This document shows positions 8,256 through 17,230 of a stretch of 64,000 bases of DNA, piece by piece. Within the stretch, counting starts at the first letter, position 1; the number at the start of each line of letters is the position of its first letter. The stretch is from Desnuesiella massiliensis (GTDB lineage Bacteria > Bacillota > Clostridia > Clostridiales > Clostridiaceae): the NCBI RefSeq assembly GCF_001403615.1, contig NZ_LN879455.1, positions 620,001-684,000 of the forward strand. The letters run 5' to 3'. Both the position numbers and the translations under genes were made by a program. The notes under the pieces are model-generated. The model was given only the letters and a program-made list of their open reading frames with translations, was not told the origin of the DNA and did not search any database.

Positions 8256-9365
8256 ATGAATAAGAAGAGATTAATAGCTACCATAGCTTCAGTAGCACTA
8301 GTAGCTACAATTTTCACAGGTTGTACTAAGAAAGAGGAGCCAAAGACTCCAGCAACAGGAGGAGACAAACCAGCTGCAACAGCAAAAGTAAAAGTTGGTT
8401 TAGTTACTGACCAAGGCGGAGTTAACGATGCTTCCTTTAACCAATCAGCTAATGAAGGAATTAAGAAAGCCGTTACAGATTTAGGAATTCAACAAATAAA
8501 CTCCATAGAGTCAAAGACTCAAGACGTTTATGAGCCAAACTTAAAGACTATGGCTACTACAGCGGACTTAGTTGTAGGTTGTGGATTTATGATGGAGACA
8601 AGCATGAAGAATGTTTCCGCTCAAACTACAGACAAGAAATTCTTAATAGTTGATGGTGTTGTTCCTAATAAAAATACAATATCTGTATTATTTAAAGAGC
8701 ATGAAGGTTCTTTCTTAGCAGGAGTTATTGCTGGTAAGATGACTAAAACTAACAAAATAGGTTTCGTAGGCGGAAAAGAAGGAGAAGTTATAAACAGATT
8801 TGAGTCTGGTTTCGTAGCTGGAGTTATGTCTGTTAATCCAGAAGCAGGAAAGCTTTTAATGCCAAAGGATGCTAAAACACCAGGAGTAAATGCTAAATAT
8901 GTAGACTCTTTTGATGACTCAGGAAAAGGTTATGAAGCAGCAAAAGCTTTATATAATGGTGGAGTTGATATAATATACCACGCAGCTGGCGGAGCAGGAC
9001 TTGGAGTATTCAAGGCTGCAAAAGACATGAACAAATTCGCTATAGGTGTTGACTCAGACCAAGCAGCTACTGAAAATGGAAAGGCTTACAAAGACCAAAT
9101 CCTTTTCTCTATGGAAAAGAAGGTTGGGGTTGCTGTTTATGATGTTATAAAGAACTTAAAAGATGGAAAATTTGACGGTGGAACAACTAAAAATCTTGGA
9201 ATTAAAGAAGGCGCTGTTGGTATAGCACCAACTATCCACAAATCTGTAGATAAAGCATTTGTAGACTTAAGCAAAAAAGCTGAAACAGACATAAAGGATG
9301 GCAAGATAGTAGTTCCAGGAACTCGTGATGAGTTATTAAAATTTAAAGCTCCTGAATTAAAATAA
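8256..9365 (+). CDS. BMP-family (Med/TmpC) substrate-binding lipoprotein
   Basis: A 369-residue extracytoplasmic binding protein. It begins with a lipoprotein signal (MNKKR, hydrophobic stretch, lipobox ending TG-C23), then an Ala/Thr/Lys linker and the periplasmic-binding fold (VGLVTDQGGVNDASFNQSA is typical of BmpA/TmpC proteins). This family mainly binds purine nucleosides, so nucleoside uptake is the best guess, but the ligand cannot be read from sequence. The start follows AGGAGGGG. It leads the operon with its ATPase and two permeases, and a terminator separates it from them. Confidence 0.92.
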   Translation: MNKKRLIATIASVALVATIFTGCTKKEEPKTPATGGDKPAATAKVKVGLVTDQGGVNDASFNQSANEGIKKAVTDLGIQQINSIESKTQDVYEPNLKTMATTADLVVGCGFMMETSMKNVSAQTTDKKFLIVDGVVPNKNTISVLFKEHEGSFLAGVIAGKMTKTNKIGFVGGKEGEVINRFESGFVAGVMSVNPEAGKLLMPKDAKTPGVNAKYVDSFDDSGKGYEAAKALYNGGVDIIYHAAGGAGLGVFKAAKDMNKFAIGVDSDQAATENGKAYKDQILFSMEKKVGVAVYDVIKNLKDGKFDGGTTKNLGIKEGAVGIAPTIHKSVDKAFVDLSKKAETDIKDGKIVVPGTRDELLKFKAPELK

Positions 9366-9376
9366 TTATATAATCA

Positions 9377-9407
9377 GGCTAGATGTCCTAAGCATCTAGT
9401 CTTTTTT
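9377..9407 (+). terminator. intra-operon terminator between binding protein and ATPase
   Basis: GGCTAGATG and CATCTAGTC form a 9-bp stem (one G-U pair) with a 7-base loop, followed by TTTTTT. Placed between the binding protein and the transporter genes, a partial terminator would give more lipoprotein than ATPase or permease, which is common in ABC import operons. Confidence 0.8.
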
Positions 9408-9427
9408 AAAAGTTAGGAGGAGGAAAT

Positions 9428-10957
9428 ATGGTAAAGGTTGTGGAGATGAAGGGAATAAAAAAGATTTTCCCTGGGGTTATAGCTAATGATGACGTGAATT
9501 TTGAGCTGGAGCAAGGTGAGATACATGTACTGCTAGGTGAGAACGGAGCAGGAAAAACCACATTAATGAATATTTTATACGGATTGTATCAGCAAGAGGC
9601 TGGAGATATTTTCGTTCATGGACAAAAGGCCATGATAAAAAACCCAAAAGAAGCAATAAAATTAGGAATAGGAATGGTGCATCAGCACTTTATGCTTGTT
9701 CATAATTTTTCAGTAGCACAAAATATGATTCTTGGACAAGAACCTAAAAAAGGTATGAATCTTGACATAGGTAAAGCTATAAAGGATACAGAAGAGCTTT
9801 CAAAAAAGTACGGTTTTAATATAGACCCTAAAGCTATAATAGAAGACATGACAGTAGGACAACAGCAAAAGGTTGAGATATTAAAAGCTCTATATAGAGG
9901 AGCAGATATATTAATATTGGATGAGCCTACTGCAGTATTAACTCCTCAAGAGATAGATGAACTAGGAGTAATCCTAAGAAATTTAGTTAAAGAAGGAAAA
10001 TCTATAATTCTAATAACTCATAAATTAAAAGAAGTTATGAAAATGAGTGATAGAGTAACCATTATAAGAAGAGGTAAGGTTATAGATATAGTTAGAACCA
10101 AAGAAACCAATATAGATGAATTAGCAGAGATGATGGTAGGTAGAAAAGTTAATCTTAAAGTAGAAAAAAATCAGGCTAAAATTGGGAAAGCGATTTTGAG
10201 TTTGAATAATTTACAGGTATTAGATCACCGCAAGCTGCCAGCGGTAAAGGGAGTAAGTTTAGAGGTGAAGGCTGGAGAGATATTAGCTATAGCGGGAGTA
10301 GATGGTAATGGTCAAACAGAGCTGGTAGAGGCTATAGCAGGTCTTAGAAAACCAATAGGTGGAAAGATAGAACTTAATGGTCATGATATAACAGGAAGAA
10401 CTCCTAGAGAAGCCATAGAGTCAGGACTAGGACATATTCCAGAAGATAGGCATAAGAGAGGACTAGTATTAAAGTACTCCTTAGCAGAAAATGCAATCCT
10501 TGGCTATCACTATAAAGAGCCTTTTGCTAAAGGAATAATGATGAACTATGGTGAAGTTAAGGAATATGCTAAAAGATTAATAAAAAGCTATGACGTAAGA
10601 ACACCTAATGAAGATGTAGCTGCATCCGCATTATCTGGAGGGAATCAACAAAAGATGATAGTAGCAAGAGAAATAGAAAAGAATCCAGAGCTTATTATAG
10701 CAGCTCAACCTACAAGAGGACTTGACGTTGGAGCTATAGAGTATATCCATAGAAGATTAGTAGAAGAAAGAGATAATAATAGAGCAGTGCTTCTAGTTTC
10801 TCTAGAGCTAGATGAAGTTTTATCCTTAGCAGATAGAATAGCTGTAATATATGATGGACAAATAGTTGATGTATTAGACGCTAAAGATGCTACAGAGCAA
10901 AAGCTTGGAATACTAATGGCTGGAGGAAAGCTGAAAAAACAAGGAGGGGAGGAGTAA
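9428..10957 (+). CDS. ABC importer ATPase, two-domain, nucleoside/BMP type
   Basis: A 509-residue cytoplasmic ATPase with two ABC domains in one chain. Domain 1 has Walker A GENGAGKTT, a divergent signature (TVGQQQK) and Walker B ILILDEPTA. Domain 2 has a degenerate Walker A (GVDGNGQTE), a good signature LSGGNQQK and a Walker B with Gln for the catalytic Glu (IIAAQPTRG). This asymmetry is normal for RbsA/NupO-type importers. It follows a TAGGAGGAGG ribosome site and is 3 bases from the first permease. It pairs with the upstream BMP lipoprotein; nucleoside is the likeliest substrate class. Confidence 0.93.
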   Translation: MVKVVEMKGIKKIFPGVIANDDVNFELEQGEIHVLLGENGAGKTTLMNILYGLYQQEAGDIFVHGQKAMIKNPKEAIKLGIGMVHQHFMLVHNFSVAQNMILGQEPKKGMNLDIGKAIKDTEELSKKYGFNIDPKAIIEDMTVGQQQKVEILKALYRGADILILDEPTAVLTPQEIDELGVILRNLVKEGKSIILITHKLKEVMKMSDRVTIIRRGKVIDIVRTKETNIDELAEMMVGRKVNLKVEKNQAKIGKAILSLNNLQVLDHRKLPAVKGVSLEVKAGEILAIAGVDGNGQTELVEAIAGLRKPIGGKIELNGHDITGRTPREAIESGLGHIPEDRHKRGLVLKYSLAENAILGYHYKEPFAKGIMMNYGEVKEYAKRLIKSYDVRTPNEDVAASALSGGNQQKMIVAREIEKNPELIIAAQPTRGLDVGAIEYIHRRLVEERDNNRAVLLVSLELDEVLSLADRIAVIYDGQIVDVLDAKDATEQKLGILMAGGKLKKQGGEE

Positions 10958-10960
10958 ATC

Positions 10961-12055
10961 ATGAAAAAAAATAATGTTAAAATAGCTAGCAAATCCTTTA
11001 ATAATGTAATTAAAGAATTTTCTATGTCCATATTATCAATTGTAGTAGCACTTTTTATATCCATATTCTTTGTTATGTGGGCATTAGATAGTGGATTTAT
11101 CTCTTCTGCTGAAACACTTTTCTCTTCCATATGGCAAGGAAGTTTTGGCAGCAGCAGACAATTAATAGAAACCTTTGTATTTGCAACTCCTCTTATATTT
11201 ACAGGATTAGCTCATGCCGTAGCCTTTAAAACAGGATTGTTTAATATAGGGGTAGAAGGACAGTTTATAATAGGAATGCTTTCCGCTGCTTTATTAGGAC
11301 TTATACCAGGAATACCAAAACCATTGCATATAATTATAATAATGGCAGGTGGAACCCTTGGAGGAGCCTTATGGGCAGCAATACCAGGATATTTAAAAGC
11401 TAAACTAGGTACTAACGAAGTTGTTAACACCATAATGATGAACTTTATTGCTATGAGTTTATCAAACTACTTTACTATGGGACCCTTCCACAAACCAAGT
11501 TCAGCTAGTACTTATCCAATACAAGAAAGCGCAATGCTTACAAGATTTTTAGGAGAGACCAATAGACTAAATTCAGGAACTTATATTGGAGGAATAATAG
11601 TAATAATATTAGTTTATATATTACTTTGGAAAACCACTATAGGATATGAGATTCGTGCAGTAGGTATAAACCCAAGTGCAGCAGAATATGGCGGAATAGA
11701 CATAAAGAAAAACATAATTTTAGCCATGGCTATATCAGGAGCTATAGCAGGTCTTGGTGGAGCTATTCATATAGCAGGAGTTCAACATCAAAACATGCAG
11801 TTATTTGGATTCCCTAACTACGGAATGGATGGAATATCTGTAGCCTTAGTGGCAAAGAGCAATCCAATTGGAGTAATATTCTCAGCTATATTATTTGGAG
11901 CATTAAACCTAAGCTCAGGAACCTTGATGCTTTTCGGAATACCAAAAACTATATCCTACATCATTCAAGGTATAGTAATACTATTTATAGCAGCAGGATA
12001 TATATTTAAGCTAATTGGAGAAAAAAGAAAAAAGGAGGCTACAGTAAATGAGTAG
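10961..12055 (+). CDS. ABC importer permease 1 (BPD_transp_2 family)
   Basis: A 364-residue polytopic membrane protein, with about 8-10 hydrophobic segments, of the branched-chain/ribose/nucleoside permease family. The family signature GTNEVVNTIMMNFIA is visible mid-protein, and AISGAIAGLGGAIHIAG is the usual EAA-like loop region. The N-terminal ~25 residues are cytoplasmic and basic. It overlaps the next permease gene by 8 bases, so the two are translationally coupled. It corresponds to the NupP-type partner of the operon. Confidence 0.92.
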   Translation: MKKNNVKIASKSFNNVIKEFSMSILSIVVALFISIFFVMWALDSGFISSAETLFSSIWQGSFGSSRQLIETFVFATPLIFTGLAHAVAFKTGLFNIGVEGQFIIGMLSAALLGLIPGIPKPLHIIIIMAGGTLGGALWAAIPGYLKAKLGTNEVVNTIMMNFIAMSLSNYFTMGPFHKPSSASTYPIQESAMLTRFLGETNRLNSGTYIGGIIVIILVYILLWKTTIGYEIRAVGINPSAAEYGGIDIKKNIILAMAISGAIAGLGGAIHIAGVQHQNMQLFGFPNYGMDGISVALVAKSNPIGVIFSAILFGALNLSSGTLMLFGIPKTISYIIQGIVILFIAAGYIFKLIGEKRKKEATVNE

Positions 12056-12977
12056 TTCAGTATTGATTTTAGGATTAGTCACAGCTACATTAAGACTAGC
12101 AACTCCTCTTATATTTGCATCCTTAGGTGGAGTTTTCTCTGAAAAATCTGGAGTTGTTAACATAGCCTTAGAAGGTATAATGATTGCAGGAGCTTTCTTT
12201 GCAGTATTAGGATCTCATGTAACTGGAAACCCATGGATGGGTGTGATATTTGCTATGGCTGGAGGAGCAGCTTTCGCAGCCCTTCACGCATACTTGAGTA
12301 TACACCTACAAGCGGATCAAGTAGTATCAGGGGTAGCTATCAATGTATTCTCAGCAGCTTTTATAAGCTACCTAGTATTCAAGGTTTTTGGAACACCTTC
12401 ACAAACAAATACAGTAACAGCATTACCTTATCCAGTAGAATTCTTTAGCAAGATACCGGTAATAGGAAAATTCTTAGCAGAGTTAAACTGGTTTGTATGG
12501 ATAGCCCTAATATTGGTATTTGTATCTCACTATGTACTATATAAAACACCATTAGGCTTAAGAATAAGAGCTGTAGGAGAACATCCAAAGGCAGCAGATA
12601 CCTTAGGAATAAGCGTATATGGTATAAGATATTTATCTGTAATAATATCAGGAGTTTTAGGTGGACTAGGTGGAGCTACTCTATCCATAGGTATAATGAA
12701 TCTTTATAGAGAAAACATGGTAAGTGGTAGAGGTTTTATAGCCCTAGCAGCTATGATCTTCGGTAACTGGAAGCCTAAAAATGCAATGCTTGCATGTATG
12801 CTATTTGGATTTGCAGAATCCTTACAGCTATATGCAAAGGGCTTTGGCTGGAGAATACCAGGAGAGTTCTATGAAGCATTCCCTTATCTTTTAACAATGC
12901 TTGTACTTGCAGGTTTTGTTGGAAAAACTCAAGCACCAGCAGCAGATGGTGTACCATATAGAAAAGGCGAAAGATAA
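12048..12977 (+). CDS. ABC importer permease 2 (BPD_transp_2 family)
   Basis: A 309-residue polytopic membrane protein and second half of the importer channel. The motifs FSEKSGVVNIALEGIMIAGAF and QADQVVSGVAINVFSAA are typical of NupQ-type permeases. ISGVLGGLGGATLSI is the ATPase-contact region. The start ATG overlaps the upstream permease by 8 bases with AAAGGAGG just before it. The stop codon directly abuts the left arm of a terminator that has been split by a repeat element. Confidence 0.92.
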   Translation: MSSSVLILGLVTATLRLATPLIFASLGGVFSEKSGVVNIALEGIMIAGAFFAVLGSHVTGNPWMGVIFAMAGGAAFAALHAYLSIHLQADQVVSGVAINVFSAAFISYLVFKVFGTPSQTNTVTALPYPVEFFSKIPVIGKFLAELNWFVWIALILVFVSHYVLYKTPLGLRIRAVGEHPKAADTLGISVYGIRYLSVIISGVLGGLGGATLSIGIMNLYRENMVSGRGFIALAAMIFGNWKPKNAMLACMLFGFAESLQLYAKGFGWRIPGEFYEAFPYLLTMLVLAGFVGKTQAPAADGVPYRKGER

Positions 12978-13155
12978 AAAAGCGAAGGCTTGATTAATGC
13001 ACAATTCACAGTTCACAATTCACAATTAAGGTGATTATTTTTTCTAAAAGAAAAAATAATTTAAATTATAACTTTTTCTTAGCATTGCTAAGAAAAAGTA
13101 TCCTCAATTGTGCATTGTGCATTGTGCATTGTGAATTGACAAACCCTTCGCTTTT
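12978..13155 (+). terminator. importer operon terminator, arms separated by a repeat element
   Basis: AAAAGCGAAGG (12978-12988) and CCTTCGCTTTT (13145-13155) are perfect complements and begin right after the permease stop codon, but they are 156 bases apart. The space between is filled by a MITE-like repeat. Because the repeat is itself palindromic, the arms could still meet on top of its hairpin. Confidence 0.65.
12996..13140. repeat. MITE-like palindromic repeat, copy 1
   Basis: A 145-bp non-coding element. Its left end reads AATGCACAATTCACAGTTCA and its right end contains three tandem TTGTGCA-like units ending GTGAATTGAC, roughly the reverse complement of the left. The centre holds a second palindrome, CTTTTTCTTAGCATTGCTAAGAAAAAG. 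A diverged relative with the same plan lies at 30109-30265. No transposase is encoded, so any mobility would need one supplied from elsewhere. Confidence 0.7.
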
Positions 13156-13337
13156 GTATTGCTTAAAAATTTAGGGCATACTAAGTCAGTAGAGATTCAC
13201 ATATAGGCCAAGATACTTGTGAGTTAAAACTATTCACGATATAATAACATATGAGGCATCATGTTTAGTGATGAACTTGGATATCTATAGATGCCTTAAA
13301 GATAAAACTATTCAAACAGGATAGGAGAAGAGAAACT

Positions 13338-14708
13338 ATGAAGATGGATTTTACACTTAATCTAACCCAAGAGCAGAAGTTAATAATGACACAGCAAATG
13401 CAGTTATCTGTAAAGCTATTGCAGATGTCCAGCTTCGAATTGCAAGAATATATGGAGAAAGAATTTCAAGAGAATCCTGTTTTAGAAGCTAAGTATGAGG
13501 AAAATAGTGAAACAGATAAGTTTAAAGATAGAATAGATTATAAAGAGCTTATAAAATATTTTGAATTTGATAATTATGGCTCTCAAAGCTATGGAAACTA
13601 TGATGAAGATGAGGTTTCTCCTTTCAATTTTATTTCAAATAGTAAATCCCTTAAGGAATGTTTACACGAGCAAATAGGCGAGCTCAATGAAAATGATTAC
13701 TTAAAATCCATATGTGATTATATTATTGAAAATATAGATAATAGAGGTTACTTAGATACTACTCTAGAGGAAATATGTAAAGAAATAAAGTGTAATAAGG
13801 AGCTAGGAGAAAAAGCTTTGATCATAGTTCAGAGTCTAGAACCAGATGGAATAGGAGCTAGAGATATTAAAGAATGTTTAAAGATACAGCTTAGAAAAAA
13901 AGGTGTAGAAGATGAGGTCATATATAAAATCATTGAAGAGCATATAGAGAATCTGGCAGATAATAAGTATAATGTGATAGCTAAAGACTTAAATATATCT
14001 TTAAAGGATGTTCAGCATTATGGAGACATAATAAAATCCCTAGAGCCTAAACCATCAAGAGGTTTTTTTACTGGGGATGAAGTAAAATATATAGTGCCTG
14101 ATGCTTATATTAGAAAGATAGATGGAGTATATCATATAATAATGAATGATAGTTTGTTACCAAAACTTTCTATAAACTCCGTATATAAAGATATAATTAA
14201 CAATGAAAAAGATAAATTTGCAGTAGAATATGTTAAAGACAGAATAAATAGTGCCATGTTTTTAATAAAAAGCGTAGAGCATAGAAAAAGTACAATTTAT
14301 AAAGTCTTAGAAAAGATTTTAGAGCTTCAAAAGGATTATTTTGAATATGGAGAAGAATATCTAAAGCCTATGACTCTAAAGGAAATAGCAGATAACTTAG
14401 GGATGCATGAGTCTACTATAAGTAGAGCTATAAGAGATAAATATATCTATACCAGCAGGGGAACCATTAAGATTAAGGATTTATTTACAGTAGGATACAA
14501 TAATGAGCAAGGCGAAGATATATCTGTAAGAAATATAAAAAATCAAATAAAAAAATTGATTGAAGAAGAAGATAAAACAAAGCCTTTATCAGATCAAGCT
14601 ATATGTGATGAACTTAATAATATGAACATGAATATTTCTAGAAGAACTGTAGCAAAATATAGAGAGGAACTAGGAATAAAAAGCTCCAGTAAAAGAAAAA
14701 GATTTTAA
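13338..14708 (+). CDS. rpoN: RNA polymerase sigma-54 factor
   Basis: A 456-residue sigma factor. The N-terminal glutamine-rich activator-interaction region (LTQEQKLIMTQQMQLSVKLLQMS) is followed by the core-binding region, an HTH (LKEIADNLGMHESTISRAIRDK) and the C-terminal RpoN box (SRRTVAKYRE) that reads the -24 element. It directs RNA polymerase to -24/-12 promoters and needs AAA+ activators, none of which are in this window. The ATG follows AGGAG. The gene has its own terminator and precedes the glycolytic regulator, a clostridial gene order. Confidence 0.97.
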   Translation: MKMDFTLNLTQEQKLIMTQQMQLSVKLLQMSSFELQEYMEKEFQENPVLEAKYEENSETDKFKDRIDYKELIKYFEFDNYGSQSYGNYDEDEVSPFNFISNSKSLKECLHEQIGELNENDYLKSICDYIIENIDNRGYLDTTLEEICKEIKCNKELGEKALIIVQSLEPDGIGARDIKECLKIQLRKKGVEDEVIYKIIEEHIENLADNKYNVIAKDLNISLKDVQHYGDIIKSLEPKPSRGFFTGDEVKYIVPDAYIRKIDGVYHIIMNDSLLPKLSINSVYKDIINNEKDKFAVEYVKDRINSAMFLIKSVEHRKSTIYKVLEKILELQKDYFEYGEEYLKPMTLKEIADNLGMHESTISRAIRDKYIYTSRGTIKIKDLFTVGYNNEQGEDISVRNIKNQIKKLIEEEDKTKPLSDQAICDELNNMNMNISRRTVAKYREELGIKSSSKRKRF

Positions 14709-14720
14709 AATCATGCAAGC

Positions 14721-14750
14721 AAAACCTGTTGAACTTCAACAGGTTTTATA
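14721..14750 (+). terminator. rpoN terminator
   Basis: AAAACCTGTTGAA and TTCAACAGGTTTT form a perfect 13-bp palindrome around a single C. It ends in TTTTATAAAA, so it may work in both directions. Confidence 0.85.
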
Positions 14751-14844
14751 AAAATATTCCAGTTAATGATAATTTATAGATATAATTTAACATTTTATTA
14801 ATATTTTTTTATAAAACCCTATTTAAAAATTTTAAGAAATACTT

Positions 14845-14886
14845 TATAATAATAATTGTGGGACACAAAAATTTCAGCTGGGACAC
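14845..14886 (+). promoter_or_regulatory. cggR promoter -10 and repeated CggR operator
   Basis: TATAAT at 14845-14850 is a good -10; the -35 (TTTAAA at 14822) is poor. Just downstream TGGGACAC occurs twice, at 14859-14866 and 14879-14886, exactly 20 bases apart, or about two DNA turns on one face. GGGAC repeats at this place match the operator plan known for CggR in Bacillus, so autoregulation by the next gene is likely. Confidence 0.7.
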
Positions 14887-14910
14887 TGAGCGACCAAAGG
14901 AGTGTTATTC

Positions 14911-15945
14911 TTGGAAGAAATACTAAAATTACAACAAAAGATTGTTCCAGAATTAATTGAACTTTTAGAAAAGAGATATAATATATTAAGAACCATATAC
15001 TATAATCAACCCATAGGACGAAGAATACTTGCTAACCAACTGGATATGGGGGAAAGAGTAGTCAGAACAGAAATCAATTTCTTAAAAGCACAAAATTTAA
15101 TAAGCATTAACACTCCAGGAATGACAGTTACTAGTGAAGGAGAATTAATAATAGATAAGCTGAAAAATTTTATTCATGATATAAAAGGCTTATCAGAGAT
15201 AGAAAAGTCTATTAAGAAAACTCTCCGTCTTAAAAATGTAATAGTAGTTCCCGGTGATATAGAAGAAGATAAAACAGTTATTAAGGAGCTAGGACGAGCC
15301 GCAGCAAATTATATGAAAAATATAATAAAGGACAGTGACATAATAGCTTTAACTGGAGGAAGTACTATTAAAGAGGCCATAGATAGTTTACCTAGGCTGA
15401 GCAGTTTGCAAAATATTTTAGTGGTGCCAGCTAGAGGCGGCATGGGAAGAAATGTTGAGACTCAGGCCAATACCTTAGCTGCTAATCTTTCTAAAAAAGT
15501 AAATGGATATTATAAAATGCTTCATTTACCAGACAATCTTAGCGATATAGCTCTAGAAACCGTATTAAATGAAAAAGATATAAAAGAAGTGGTTGAAAGT
15601 ATAAAGAAAGCTCATATACTCATATACGGTATAGGAAGAGCTGACGAAATGTCTATTAAAAGAGGCATGAACGAAGAAAAGGTTTCAAAACTTATAGCTA
15701 AGGGAGCTCTAGGAGAGGCTTTTGGATGCTATTTTGCCAAAGATGGTGAAGTAGTATACTCTTCATCTTCTGTATTGATAAATGCAGATGATGCTAGAAG
15801 GATAGATATTCAAATAGCGGTAGCGGGAGGCAAAAGCAAAGCAGAAGCTATAGTTGCTACAGAATTAAACAATTCAAAGGGAATACTCATAACTGATGAG
15901 GGTGCTGCTAGAAAAATATTAGAGATAATAAAAAAAGATGAATAA
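14911..15945 (+). CDS. cggR: central glycolytic genes regulator (SorC/DeoR family)
   Basis: A 344-residue repressor. It has an N-terminal helix-turn-helix (about residues 28-55, GRRILANQLDMGERVVRTEINFL) and a C-terminal sugar-isomerase-like effector domain (from about residue 90; GGSTIKEAI, VVPARGGMGRNVETQA). In Bacillus it represses gap-pgk-tpi-pgm-eno and is relieved by fructose-1,6-bisphosphate. TTG 14911 lies 8 bases after AAAGGAG; GTG 14902 overlaps that site. It lies directly upstream of the genes it is expected to control and has its operator in its leader. Confidence 0.92.
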   Translation: MEEILKLQQKIVPELIELLEKRYNILRTIYYNQPIGRRILANQLDMGERVVRTEINFLKAQNLISINTPGMTVTSEGELIIDKLKNFIHDIKGLSEIEKSIKKTLRLKNVIVVPGDIEEDKTVIKELGRAAANYMKNIIKDSDIIALTGGSTIKEAIDSLPRLSSLQNILVVPARGGMGRNVETQANTLAANLSKKVNGYYKMLHLPDNLSDIALETVLNEKDIKEVVESIKKAHILIYGIGRADEMSIKRGMNEEKVSKLIAKGALGEAFGCYFAKDGEVVYSSSSVLINADDARRIDIQIAVAGGKSKAEAIVATELNNSKGILITDEGAARKILEIIKKDE

Positions 15946-16032
15946 AACTAGCTTTGCACTAGGAAAATAAATACTGTGTAAAAATATTTTTTAAATATTT
16001 TATATAAATAATTATTTAGGAGGTAATTTCAA

Positions 16033-17046
16033 ATGGTTAAAATTGGAATTAACGGTTTTGGTAGAATAGGACGTTTAGCTTTTAGAGCAGCTCTTGAAAA
16101 TCCAGCAGTAGAGGTAAAAGGAATTAACGATCCATTTATCGATTTAGATTATATGGTATATATGTTAACCTACGATTCAGTGCATGGAAAGTTCCAAGGA
16201 GAAGTTTCTATAAACAAAGAAACTAATGAATTAGTAGTTAATGGACAAAATATAAAAATATTTGCAGAAAAAGATCCTGCAAACATCAACTGGGCTTCTT
16301 GCGGAGCAGAATATGTTTGCGAATGTACAGGAGTTTTCACAACTATAGATAAAGCTTCAGCTCACTTTAAAGGTGGCGCTAAGAAGGTTGCTATATCAGC
16401 TCCATCTGCTGATGCTCCAATGTTTGTTATGGGAGTTAACAACAGCAAATACACTAAAGATATGACAGTAGTTTCAAATGCATCTTGCACAACTAACTGT
16501 TTAGCACCTTTAGCAAAAGTTATTCATGAGAAATTTGGAATAGTTGAAGGTTTAATGACTACAGTTCACTCCACAACAGCTACTCAAAAAACTGTTGATG
16601 GTCCTTCAAACAAAGACTGGAGAGGTGGAAGAGCAGCTGCTGCCAATATAATACCTTCTTCAACTGGAGCTGCTAAGGCAGTAGGTAAGGTTATTCCAGA
16701 ATTAAACGGAAAATTAACTGGTATGTCATTTAGAGTACCAACTATAGATGTATCTGTTGTAGACTTAACTTGCAGATTAGAAAAAGGAGCTACTTATGAA
16801 GAAATCAAAGCTGCAGTTAAAGAAGCTTCAGAAAATGAATTAAAAGGGATATTAGGATACACTGAAGATGCAGTAGTATCAACTGACTTCATCCATGACA
16901 AGAGAACTTCTATATTTGATGCAGATGCTGGTATATCATTAAACCAAAACTTCGTTAAATTAGTTTCTTGGTATGATAATGAATGGGGTTATTCAAATAA
17001 ATTAATAGATTTAGTATGCTATATGGCAGAAGTTGATGCTAAATAA
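16033..17046 (+). CDS. gap: glyceraldehyde-3-phosphate dehydrogenase
   Basis: A 337-residue cytoplasmic glycolytic enzyme oxidising glyceraldehyde-3-phosphate to 1,3-bisphosphoglycerate. The NAD site is INGFGRIGRLAFRA at the N-terminus; the catalytic cysteine is in NASCTTNCLAP; and WYDNEWGYSNKL is at the C-terminus. The ATG follows TTAGGAGG. It is the first enzyme gene after cggR and is followed by its own terminator, so it can be expressed above the rest. Confidence 0.97.
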   Translation: MVKIGINGFGRIGRLAFRAALENPAVEVKGINDPFIDLDYMVYMLTYDSVHGKFQGEVSINKETNELVVNGQNIKIFAEKDPANINWASCGAEYVCECTGVFTTIDKASAHFKGGAKKVAISAPSADAPMFVMGVNNSKYTKDMTVVSNASCTTNCLAPLAKVIHEKFGIVEGLMTTVHSTTATQKTVDGPSNKDWRGGRAAAANIIPSSTGAAKAVGKVIPELNGKLTGMSFRVPTIDVSVVDLTCRLEKGATYEEIKAAVKEASENELKGILGYTEDAVVSTDFIHDKRTSIFDADAGISLNQNFVKLVSWYDNEWGYSNKLIDLVCYMAEVDAK

Positions 17047-17073
17047 TTTAGCTGAATAATTAAGAATGTTATA

Positions 17074-17116
17074 GGGTCTGGTTTTGTAGTTTGGGCTATA
17101 AGGCCAGACCTTTTTT
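17074..17116 (+). terminator. terminator after gap
   Basis: GGTCTGG (17075-17081) pairs with CCAGACC (17104-17110), with a TAGTTTGGGCTATA loop region that can fold further, followed by six T residues. It uncouples gap from pgk. Confidence 0.85.
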
Positions 17117-17230
17117 GCTAATATATATTGCATAAAAGCTATTACATTATATGTTCATCAGAAGGTATTAGAATTTTTGCGATGTATATATAATTGTGAT
17201 TAAAAAATTTTTAGCATAGAGGTGTATATA

